Below, one piece after another: positions 15,801-23,599 of a DNA stretch of 59,937 bases. The DNA is from Glycocaulis sp. (lineage in GTDB: Bacteria > Pseudomonadota > Alphaproteobacteria > Caulobacterales > Maricaulaceae), in assembly GCA_022565665.1 (NCBI GenBank), contig JAIUMI010000016.1, forward strand, positions 1 to 59,937, written 5' to 3'. Position numbers and translations under genes: made by a program. Below the pieces are notes generated by a model that saw only the letters and a list, made by a program, of their open reading frames with translations, made no database searches and was not told where the DNA came from. Position 1 is the stretch's first letter, and each line of letters opens with the position of its first letter.

Positions 15801-17860
15801 TCGTCATCACTGCGCCGGTTTACAGGGCGCTCGGGCGTGCGTATCTCCACTGGCGCACCGAACGGGCGCACGCCAAGGCGTGTATAAATCTCGGCAGGCA
15901 TGTAGCCGGCCCCACCCCGCATGACGAACCGGACCTGACGGACCGCGCTGATATTGGCGGTCGGATCCTCGTCGATCAGGAAGAAGTCGGCCAGCTTGCC
16001 GCGTTCGATACTGCCCAGATACTGGTCACGGCCCAGAAACTCCTCTGCGCGCAGAGTGGCCAGCGCCAGTGTTTCCCCTGCCGGTATCCCGGCTTGAACG
16101 TAAAGCTCCAACTCGCGGTGGAGGGGAAAGCCGGTGCCCGCATCGGTGCTCGGGAGAAGCTGGATGCCCTCGCCATGCAGCATGGCCAGCGTGTCCAGCA
16201 GGGTCTGGAAGGCGGCGCGGTAGCGCTGATCGTCCTCCGGCGTGTTGATGGTGACATGTGCACCCCGCCGACGGCGCTGATAGCCCACCGGCATATGCTC
16301 GACATGGCCGCGCACATTATCCGGGTACTCACCTGCGCGGCTGAGCATCAGCAGTTCCAGGATCACCGCCGTAGTATCCAAGGCCACGCCGTTTTCCCGC
16401 ATGGCGCTCACCGTGCGCTGTACGCGGTCGCTTCCCAGGTCGAGATCGGCGGCGCGAGCCATGGCCGTCAGGCGCAGCGGTGTGCGGGTATCCTCGCCCT
16501 CGTTGAGCACCCAGCCCAGCATGAGCTGGTTGATATGGGCGATATCGTCATAGCCCGCCCCGATGGCCTCGTCAGGCGTCACGAAGGCGGGCACATGCCC
16601 GCTGACACCCATACCGAGGCGGCGGCTCTCATCGATGATAGGCTGCACCCAGTCAGGATGGATCGAGTTGTAGATCTTGATCTGGAAATAGCCGCGCTCA
16701 GCATACCAGCGGACGATCTCCAGCGCCTCATCCAGTGAACCGGCCAGCAGCCCGGTGCGAACCGAGAAGGGGCTGCGGCCCTCCAGCATGCCATTGGGAA
16801 CGATGCGTGGGCCGGGCATTTCCCCGCTATCGATCTGGCGCATCAGCCGGTGCAGACGTTCGGGATTATTGCCCTGATCGCGCACGCTGGTGACGCCTGC
16901 TGCCAGATAGAACAGGCCGTTCTGCGCGTTCATATGCGCGTGCATGTCATGCAGGCCGGGCACCAGATAGCCGCCTGCCGCATCAATCACATACTCACCC
17001 TCGCGTTCAGGCGCACCCGCCTCCGGCTCGATCAGCGTGATGACGCCGTCGAACACGGTCACGGCGTGGGGCCCGGTAACGCTGACGGTATGGGGATCGA
17101 AGATATGCGCATTGCGGATACGCAGCGGCCCGTCAAACGTGTGGGCGAGGCCGGTGTGGAGGTTTTCGAGGCGGGCTTGAGACAGTTCCCGCCCCACGCG
17201 CGACAGCTCTTCGCGGGCGTCGCGGAAGTCCTCGTGGATGATCCCGCCACCGGCCGTGCCGATAAAGCGTCCATTGCGGTCCAGCACGATATGGGAGGGC
17301 GACATATCCAGCCCCCCAATCTGCCAGACCGTCATCTCCTGGCCGGCGACCGTGATGGTCTCCACCGGCTCCGCGCTGAGCGTGCCGCCGGGCATTACAT
17401 CGAGACTGCGCTCAGGCAGGTTCATCAGGACGCGCGTGTAGATGCCCAGCGACCAAGGGCTGGAATCATTGGCAACATAGAGGGGCGGCATCGCGGTTTC
17501 GATGCGCCCGGAATCGGCCTGACTGCGCCATTCAAACACGCCGTCTTCCCAGCGCATGAACTCGTTGACCGGGTCGCCGAACGTGCTCTCGCCGGTAATG
17601 GCCCAGCTCACCGGGATGCCGTCCGGATCGAAAGCTATGTGCTGGCTGTTCTTTGGGCCGCGCCCGTTATTGTCGACGAAATATTCCAGCTGGGCTGCGC
17701 CGTTTTCCTCACGCACATGCAGATAGCCGGTCTGTTCCTCGCCTGACAGGATCACGTAACGATCGGTCCATTCCGGGTCATCGGCCACTGCGCCGGCATG
17801 TCCCGCTGCAACCAGCAAGATGCCGGTGAGCATGCCGATCCGGAGTGATGTTGCACGCAT
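15797..17860 (-). CDS. Secreted two-domain amidohydrolase
   Basis: 687 residues with a signal peptide (to about residue 26). The C-terminal ~400 residues are a metal-dependent amidohydrolase of the imidazolonepropionase/dipeptidase-like group: HxH in DMHAHM (about 305-310), a candidate carbamylated Lys in FQIKIYNS, His in SGHVP and AHINQL, and Asp in STDAG. The first ~215 mature residues form an extra beta-rich domain I do not recognise. Relatives with this metal site hydrolyse Xaa-Pro, Xaa-Arg/Lys or N-acyl amino-acid bonds. Overlap with OCD copy 2 marks an operon; a perfect palindrome lies about 98 bases upstream. Confidence 0.85.
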   Translation of the reverse strand: MRATSLRIGMLTGILLVAAGHAGAVADDPEWTDRYVILSGEEQTGYLHVREENGAAQLEYFVDNNGRGPKNSQHIAFDPDGIPVSWAITGESTFGDPVNEFMRWEDGVFEWRSQADSGRIETAMPPLYVANDSSPWSLGIYTRVLMNLPERSLDVMPGGTLSAEPVETITVAGQEMTVWQIGGLDMSPSHIVLDRNGRFIGTAGGGIIHEDFRDAREELSRVGRELSQARLENLHTGLAHTFDGPLRIRNAHIFDPHTVSVTGPHAVTVFDGVITLIEPEAGAPEREGEYVIDAAGGYLVPGLHDMHAHMNAQNGLFYLAAGVTSVRDQGNNPERLHRLMRQIDSGEMPGPRIVPNGMLEGRSPFSVRTGLLAGSLDEALEIVRWYAERGYFQIKIYNSIHPDWVQPIIDESRRLGMGVSGHVPAFVTPDEAIGAGYDDIAHINQLMLGWVLNEGEDTRTPLRLTAMARAADLDLGSDRVQRTVSAMRENGVALDTTAVILELLMLSRAGEYPDNVRGHVEHMPVGYQRRRRGAHVTINTPEDDQRYRAAFQTLLDTLAMLHGEGIQLLPSTDAGTGFPLHRELELYVQAGIPAGETLALATLRAEEFLGRDQYLGSIERGKLADFFLIDEDPTANISAVRQVRFVMRGGAGYMPAEIYTRLGVRPFGAPVEIRTPERPVNRRSDDE

Positions 17861-17957
17861 TGCAGGCCCTGCCTTCTGATACCTGTCGGGAGACGTCAGG
17901 GTATCGCGGCGAAGGCGGAATATTCAGTCTGTTTGTATCGCTGATCCGGCCAGAACG

Positions 17958-17971
17958 GGGATAATTATCCC
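17958..17971. promoter_or_regulatory. Perfect 14-base palindrome, candidate Lrp operator
   Basis: GGGATAATTATCCC is an exact inverted repeat between the end of the Lrp gene (17996) and the start of the amidohydrolase gene (17860). Its centre resembles the AT-rich sites upstream of the TonB receptor. It is placed to control the amidohydrolase-OCD operon. Assignment to the neighbouring Lrp is inference. Confidence 0.5.
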
Positions 17972-17995
17972 TTCAGCTTGCCTGGCATGGGCATT

Positions 17996-18469
17996 CTAAT
18001 CGGCTTGCACGGGTAGGGCAGTGGTGTTCTTCATCTCCGAGAGCGCCACGATGGAGCTGATGTCCTGCACGCCGGGAAGCTTGAGAATGCGCTGGAAGAT
18101 GAAATCCTGATACCAGCGGATATCGGGCGCGAGCACCTTTATCAGCGCGTCGCGTTCACCCAGGATGGAATAGCACTCCACCACTTCGGGGATGGAAGCG
18201 ATGGCCCGGATGAACTTTTCCCGGTCTGCATCAGTGAGATAGGACACTTTCAGCTGAGCAAAGACGTGCAGCTGATAGCCCAGCTTCTCCGGATCGAGCA
18301 GGGCCACTTCCGCGCGGATATAGCCTTCCTCACGCAGGCGCTGCACACGGCGCCAGCACGGCGATTGCGAAAGGCCCACCCGCTCGGCCAGCTCGGATGT
18401 CGAGATGGTGCAGTCCTTCTGCAGCTGCTGGAGAATCTTCACGTCGATTGCGTCGAGTTTGCCAGACAT
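17996..18469 (-). CDS. Lrp/AsnC-family transcriptional regulator
   Basis: 157 residues; the start MSGKLDAIDVKIL at 18469 follows AGGAAAAC, and longer frames upstream read as non-protein. The N-terminal winged helix-turn-helix (ILQQLQKDCTIST, LAERVGLSQSPCWRRVQRL) is followed by a RAM ligand-binding domain (VFAQLKVSYL ... ECYSILGERDALIKV). Such proteins sense amino acids and switch their catabolic genes. It diverges from the class I aminotransferase gene and sits centrally in the peptide cluster, so it is the likely local regulator, acting at the AT-rich palindromes described above. Confidence 0.92.
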   Translation of the reverse strand: MSGKLDAIDVKILQQLQKDCTISTSELAERVGLSQSPCWRRVQRLREEGYIRAEVALLDPEKLGYQLHVFAQLKVSYLTDADREKFIRAIASIPEVVECYSILGERDALIKVLAPDIRWYQDFIFQRILKLPGVQDISSIVALSEMKNTTALPVQAD

Positions 18470-18686
18470 GGTTTTCCTAAAAATGCCGTCAGATGCAGAA
18501 TTACTATCCAAATGACTAGCATGATCGCGTTGAAAAAAGAACAACACCGTGGGGTTGGCCGCATAGAGTAGGTGCCAAGGTGCCCGGCCTCGCGGTGCCT
18601 GCCGGGACGATAGCTGCACAGGACCGCCGCCTCATGCCGATCTGCCAGAACATCGCCGTCCAGGGTTGCGGGGCGGGTTGGTGCGC

Positions 18687-19868
18687 ATGACGCCGGGCGT
18701 ATCCGAGGATCTGTTTGATTTCGCGGACTTCGCGAGCTGGAGCCGTGCGCTGTACCGGCAGAAACCGCCTGTCGCGCGGGCAAGCTTTCTGTTCGATAGC
18801 GCGCCTGAAGAGCCCACCGACCTGTTGACCGGCATAGTCCGCGACGCGTTCTGTGACGATGTAACGGACCGCTTTGCCAGCGTGTTCGGGCGCGGCAATC
18901 CGTTTGCCCTCAATGCGCTCGCCGAGCGTTATGGTGCATCGGAAGCGCAGATCATCTGCACGACGGGTGCGTCCAGCGCGGTCGCCATGGTGTTGCGCGC
19001 GCTGGTCCAGCCTGGCGATCTTGTACTCGCCGAAAGGCCGGGTTTTGACGTGTTGGAAATCCTCGCCGCCGATTCTGGTGCACGTGTGGAGTCTTTTGCC
19101 CGCACCGGTCCGCGCTATGGCGTGGATCTGGATAGCCTCCGCGAGGCGGTAAAGGCACGTCCGCGGCTGATCATGCTGTCCAATCTGCACAACCCGTCCG
19201 GCCATGTGCTGACGCCCGCCGAATTGCAGGCCGTGGCGGCCATAGCCGGCGAGGTGGGAGCGCTGGTGCTGGTGGACGAGGTCTATGCCGATTTCGCCGA
19301 GGCGCTGGGCTATCCGCATGCTGCCTCGCTCGCTCCGAACCTCATCACGGTGAACAGCCTTAGCAAGGTTTTCAGCCTGTTCTCGCTGCGCTTTGGCTGG
19401 ATCATTGCCGAGGAGGGGCTGGCCGCGCGGATTTCCCGCGCCAATGCCTCCCACGAGTTTGGCGTATCCAAGCTTAGCCACGCCGTGGCTGCGCTGGTTC
19501 TCGAGAACCCGCAGCCCTTCGTGGATCGCTGGCGCTCTGTGCTGGAACCGAACCGGGCCGTGCTCGCCAGACATGTGGGTGCGATGAAGTCAGACGGGCT
19601 GATAGAGGGCGATATTCCTGAAAATGGCTGTGTCTACTTCCCCGGCGTGATCGGCGAGAGCGATACCCGCGCACTGGCGCGCGCCGTATGGCAGGCCGAG
19701 CACATTCTGGTGGCGCCCGGCGAGTTCTTCGGCGAGCCGGGCCATATCCGTCTCGGCTTCGGGATGGAGACTGCGGCGCTGGACCGAGGCCTTGCCCGCC
19801 TGCACGCCGCGCTGCGCGCGCGGCGTGACGCTAATGTGCGGTCAGGAACGAGCGCACGTCACGCGTAA
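18687..19868 (+). CDS. Class I/II PLP-dependent aminotransferase
   Basis: 393 residues from ATG 18687 (TTG 18666 is an alternative). Fold-type I features: ATGASSAVAM-like cofactor loop (TTGASSAVAM), NLHNPSG in place of NxNPTG, VDEVYADF with the pyridine-binding Asp and Tyr, and the Schiff-base lysine K227 in NSLSKVFSL. No signal peptide, so cytoplasmic. It would transaminate an amino acid released by the peptidases; specificity cannot be read. It diverges from the Lrp gene and overlaps the convergent S10 copy 4 by 38 bases at its 3' end. Confidence 0.87.
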   Translation: MTPGVSEDLFDFADFASWSRALYRQKPPVARASFLFDSAPEEPTDLLTGIVRDAFCDDVTDRFASVFGRGNPFALNALAERYGASEAQIICTTGASSAVAMVLRALVQPGDLVLAERPGFDVLEILAADSGARVESFARTGPRYGVDLDSLREAVKARPRLIMLSNLHNPSGHVLTPAELQAVAAIAGEVGALVLVDEVYADFAEALGYPHAASLAPNLITVNSLSKVFSLFSLRFGWIIAEEGLAARISRANASHEFGVSKLSHAVAALVLENPQPFVDRWRSVLEPNRAVLARHVGAMKSDGLIEGDIPENGCVYFPGVIGESDTRALARAVWQAEHILVAPGEFFGEPGHIRLGFGMETAALDRGLARLHAALRARRDANVRSGTSARHA

Positions 19869-21309
19869 ACGCGATCAGCGCCTCCTCATTGGTATAGGCC
19901 ATATGCCCGCCCTCATACTCGCGCAGGGTGATCCGCTCGCGTGGATAACCTGCCTGTGCGGCGAGATAGCGGGCCGGGCCGATCGTCGTGGTAGTGTCGT
20001 AGATGCCTGTACCCACCATCAGGCGGAAGCGCGGATTGGCGTCCATCGCCTGCTCGATCCAGATATCGTGCTGATAGTCGGCAAACGGTCCGCCAGTCAT
20101 GCCGCCGGTGCGGCCCCAGTCCCAGTCCGCCGAGGCGGGCCCGCGAAAGCTGTATTCCTCAAAGGGAAGGGTCAGTCCCAGCAACTCACGCTGATGCCTC
20201 TCCAGTGCCACCGGTACCATCCCGGCAACGGCTCCGAACGGGTCGGACGGCGGATTGCCCGGCTCCGGGGCCGGGCCTGCATAGCGCGCATCATACATGC
20301 CAAGGATCAGACCCTGATCACGCAAGAGTTCGCGCCGGAAGTCCGGCTTGGAAATGACCAACCGGTTGGCGAGATAATACGCCGCTGAAATGCCGGTATA
20401 GCGCTCCAGGCGGTTCGCGATGACACGCGCCTCGTCTTCGCCAAGCGTATTGCCCGCTACCAGCGCCAGCAGGTAGTCGTGCATGGCGAACGCCTCGACC
20501 TCGTTGATAAACGCTTCCAGCGTGAGCCCGCCCGTGTCTGCCCGCCCGTGATAGGCGGCGATGGCCGCCAGAGCGGAGAGATTGGTCGTGTAGGACAGCG
20601 CATTGCGCGCGCGCTGCGTGGTTTCCACCATGTTCAGCGCCTGACCGAACAGGACCACGCCTTCAAGATTGATCCGTTCATACAATAGCCCGGTCATCGC
20701 TGCGGCCCGGTTGGTGCCATAGCTCTCCCCAATCAGGAAAACGGGCGCCTCCATACGGTCATGGGCTTCAAGCCAGGCGATCACGAAATTGCTCGCCGCG
20801 CGGGCATCGCCCATAACGGACTGGATTTCCGGTGTGCTGGCCTCATCCAGTATGCGGCTGAAGCCGGTGCCTGGCGGATCGATGAAGACCAGATCTGCCA
20901 CGTCCAGCACGGTATGGGGATTATCTGCCATCGCGCCGGGATCGGTTACTGGATCGGCGGGGTCGGCGGGCGGCAGGATACGGCGTGGGCCGAACGCGCC
21001 CATATGCAGCCAGCTGGCAGGCACGGTGGGGCCGCCATTGAACAGGAAGACAACTGGTCGCGTGGCGCTCTCTCCGGCATCCTCGCGCACATAGGCCGTG
21101 GTCACGAAGCTGAAGGCGAGCTCGCCGTCTGCATTTGGGGTGACGGTCTCCTCTACAAGGGCGCGGTAGCGCACTGCCTCGCCATTGAACACGCCTTCAT
21201 GGTGGGTGATCACGGGAAAGCTGGCTGGCTCCGCATGGGTTGCGCTTGTTGCAACCAGCGTCAGGCTGGCGGCCGCTATGGCTACTACCGTCCAGTGTAT
21301 CAGCCCCAT
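19831..21309 (-). CDS. S10 serine carboxypeptidase-like protein, copy 4
   Basis: 492 residues; start 21309 with AGGAAAGGGAA upstream; signal peptide to about residue 26 (TSATHAEP). Catalytic residues: S197 in IGESYGTNR, Asp about 438 (GIYDTT) and His about 469 (EGGHMAY). The oxyanion-hole segment reads NGGPT (91-95) where the other three copies have NGGPG. Its nucleophile elbow is the most canonical of the four. It diverges from the second M61-like gene over 189 bases, mirroring the pairing of these two families elsewhere in the cluster. Confidence 0.88.
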   Translation of the reverse strand: MGLIHWTVVAIAAASLTLVATSATHAEPASFPVITHHEGVFNGEAVRYRALVEETVTPNADGELAFSFVTTAYVREDAGESATRPVVFLFNGGPTVPASWLHMGAFGPRRILPPADPADPVTDPGAMADNPHTVLDVADLVFIDPPGTGFSRILDEASTPEIQSVMGDARAASNFVIAWLEAHDRMEAPVFLIGESYGTNRAAAMTGLLYERINLEGVVLFGQALNMVETTQRARNALSYTTNLSALAAIAAYHGRADTGGLTLEAFINEVEAFAMHDYLLALVAGNTLGEDEARVIANRLERYTGISAAYYLANRLVISKPDFRRELLRDQGLILGMYDARYAGPAPEPGNPPSDPFGAVAGMVPVALERHQRELLGLTLPFEEYSFRGPASADWDWGRTGGMTGGPFADYQHDIWIEQAMDANPRFRLMVGTGIYDTTTTIGPARYLAAQAGYPRERITLREYEGGHMAYTNEEALIAFTRDVRSFLTAH

Positions 21310-21498
21310 GGCGTTCCCTTTCCTGATCACCCGTCTGCGACCGATTATATCCGCCCTGCCGGGCAGTTCGTCTTCTTCTTCGCAGCGACAGATGCAGATG
21401 GAGGCATGTTCTGCCTGCCAGAGAGGCGCAATCGCATAAATCGTGCGTCGTCAGGGATATAGACTGGCATGATCACGCCCGTGCCGGAGGCCATGTCG

Positions 21499-23211
21499 AT
21501 GACCGATCTCTTACGCTGTCTCCTTGCCGGTCTCTTGCTCGTATGCCTCGCTGGTGCAGGTGATGCGCGGGCCGGGGTGCCGCTACTGCACGTCAGCCTG
21601 ACACCGGGCGCAGAGGTGCCGGGCGGGAATGTCACCCACATCGATGTGGGCATACGCTTTGAGACAGACGGCGCCGGGCCAGACGCGCCGCTTTTGGCGC
21701 TGGCCCGCATCTACGCCAATATCGACACCGTGGCCGATACGATGACGGGTTTTTCGGCCACCGATACGCTGGGTGCACTCCCACTGATTGTTGAGGATGA
21801 GCCTGACGGGCTGGTGGCCTTCCGCCGCTGGCTGCCGGAGCGCGAGGTCTCGGGCGAGGTGAGGGTGCGTTATCGCGCACCGGTGACCAATGCGCTGCCC
21901 GCGCGCGGTGCGGGCCCGCCCTATGATCTGCGCACCGAAGGCGGCGGCGTCTCCGGGGCAGGCGGGGCCTTTCTGGTGCTTCCCGCCGATGGACGCGATT
22001 ACCGCATTGCGCTTCGCTGGGATGTCTCGGCGCTGGGGGAAGAGGTCAGCGTGTCGGGCAGTTTCGGTGATGGGGATGTCGTGCTGCCCGCCGGTTCGGC
22101 TTCGCGCCTGACCCGGGCCTTCTTCATGGTAGGCCCTTTGAACCGGTATCAGCCTGCAGGCGAGGAGGGCGGCCGCTTTGCGGCCGCCGGGCTGGGTGAT
22201 CCGCCCTTCGATGCTGGCGAGCTGATGGACTGGACGGCCCGCCTGCATGCGTGGATGGATGATTTCTTCCCCGCGGGCGATGACGCGCCTTATCGCGTCT
22301 TCCTGCGTCATAATCCGGTCAATGCCGGGGGCGGGGTGGCAATGATCAACTCCTTCCTTGTCACCTTCAATGAGACAACCCGCGCCGACGGCCTGAAATC
22401 GACGCTGGCCCACGAGATGGTCCACACATGGGCGGGCGGGCTGGAAGGGCCGGACAACACCTGGTTTTCCGAAGGTATAGCCGTCCATTATCAGCGCCTT
22501 CTGCCGTGGCGGGCGGGGATGATCGGTGCGGACGCGTTTCTGGACGACCTCAATCGCACTGCCGCGCGCTATTTCACCAATGCGCTGATCGATACGCCTA
22601 ATGGCGAGATCGCCGCTCGCTTCTGGGAAGATACCCGTATCCGCGTGCTACCCTATGACCGGGGCGCAATGTATTTCGCGGTGCTCGACGCCTGGATCCA
22701 CGAGCGGTCGGACGGCGCGCGCAGCGTGGACGATCTGGTGTTCGAGACGATTCTGGCCCGGCATGAGGGCCGCGCGATGGACGAGGCGGACTGGGTCGAA
22801 CTGCTTCGCGCCGAACTGGGCGAGGAGGGCGTCAGTCTTCATGCTGATATGATGGCGGGTGCGGTGATGACACCGCCCTCTGATGCGTTCGGGCCGTGCT
22901 TTGAGCGTGTGGAACGCGATTTCCGGCGATTTGATCTGGGGTTCGAGCCAGCCTCGCTCAATGCCAGCCCGCGTATCATTCGCGGGCTCGATCCAGCTTC
23001 CGAAGCCTATCGCGCGGGATTGCGGGAAGGCGATGAGGTGCTGGTGCCGGTGCCGCAGGACGCCATCCAGGCCGACCAGCACGCCACGCTTACCTTGCAG
23101 GTGCGCCGAGGCGACACCCGGCACACCATCACCTTCCTGCCGCGCGGCGAAACCGTCCGTGCCCCGCAGTGGCAGCATGCAACCTACAACGAGATGTGCG
23201 GCCTCGACTGA
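21499..23211 (+). CDS. M61-like gluzincin aminopeptidase with PDZ domain, copy 2
   Basis: 570 residues from ATG 21499 (GGAGG eight bases upstream; ATG 21493 and 21469 are alternatives). Signal peptide MTDLLRCLLAGLLLVCLAGA followed by DARAG. The zinc site is HEMVH (H305, E306, H309) and E325 in WFSEGIAVHY. The C-terminal PDZ-like part has SEAYRAGLREGDEV. Same architecture and length as the protein at 11574-13283, so a duplication within the cluster is likely, with divergence in the substrate region. Periplasmic. Confidence 0.82.
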   Translation: MTDLLRCLLAGLLLVCLAGAGDARAGVPLLHVSLTPGAEVPGGNVTHIDVGIRFETDGAGPDAPLLALARIYANIDTVADTMTGFSATDTLGALPLIVEDEPDGLVAFRRWLPEREVSGEVRVRYRAPVTNALPARGAGPPYDLRTEGGGVSGAGGAFLVLPADGRDYRIALRWDVSALGEEVSVSGSFGDGDVVLPAGSASRLTRAFFMVGPLNRYQPAGEEGGRFAAAGLGDPPFDAGELMDWTARLHAWMDDFFPAGDDAPYRVFLRHNPVNAGGGVAMINSFLVTFNETTRADGLKSTLAHEMVHTWAGGLEGPDNTWFSEGIAVHYQRLLPWRAGMIGADAFLDDLNRTAARYFTNALIDTPNGEIAARFWEDTRIRVLPYDRGAMYFAVLDAWIHERSDGARSVDDLVFETILARHEGRAMDEADWVELLRAELGEEGVSLHADMMAGAVMTPPSDAFGPCFERVERDFRRFDLGFEPASLNASPRIIRGLDPASEAYRAGLREGDEVLVPVPQDAIQADQHATLTLQVRRGDTRHTITFLPRGETVRAPQWQHATYNEMCGLD

Positions 23212-23599
23212 GCCATAGAGCGCTGTCCCTGATGGCCTTCGCATAGGGCGTGATCTGCCTGCCAACCCCGAGCGCGTACCCTGCCCAAGTGCGAATCCCG
23301 ATTTTCCGGCTGGCGCTGGCGAACCGCGGCGCCAAAGCCCCCCGCATACGCCTGCCGCCGGGAAGAACCTGAAAGCCGCCCTGACAAGGTCGGCCTAGTT
23401 GTCGAAATCGCATGCATTTGATCGCTTTGCCACACATTCGAGCTCTCATGAGGGTTGCCATAACGCACTCTTGATATCGCCGAAATTTGCCGCGGGTGTC
23501 GCGCCAACAATTCAACGGAATACGCCGGTTGAACCCCTGTCAGAGCGGCGGTTTGAGCGATTAGCGCTCTGTCCTGACTAATCATCAGCGCCAGCAGAT
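23212..23599. other. Intergenic region between convergent genes
   Basis: 388 bases between the M61-like gene and the nucleotide-sugar dehydratase gene. Short frames exist but have no ribosome-binding site or protein-like composition. No clear terminator hairpin with a U-run is seen. It marks the right border of the peptide cluster. Confidence 0.5.

Noticed and set aside
1554-23211. Lasso-peptide isopeptidase locus
   Set aside because: No S9-type isopeptidase, precursor peptide or B/C maturation genes are present; the hydrolases are S10 and M61.
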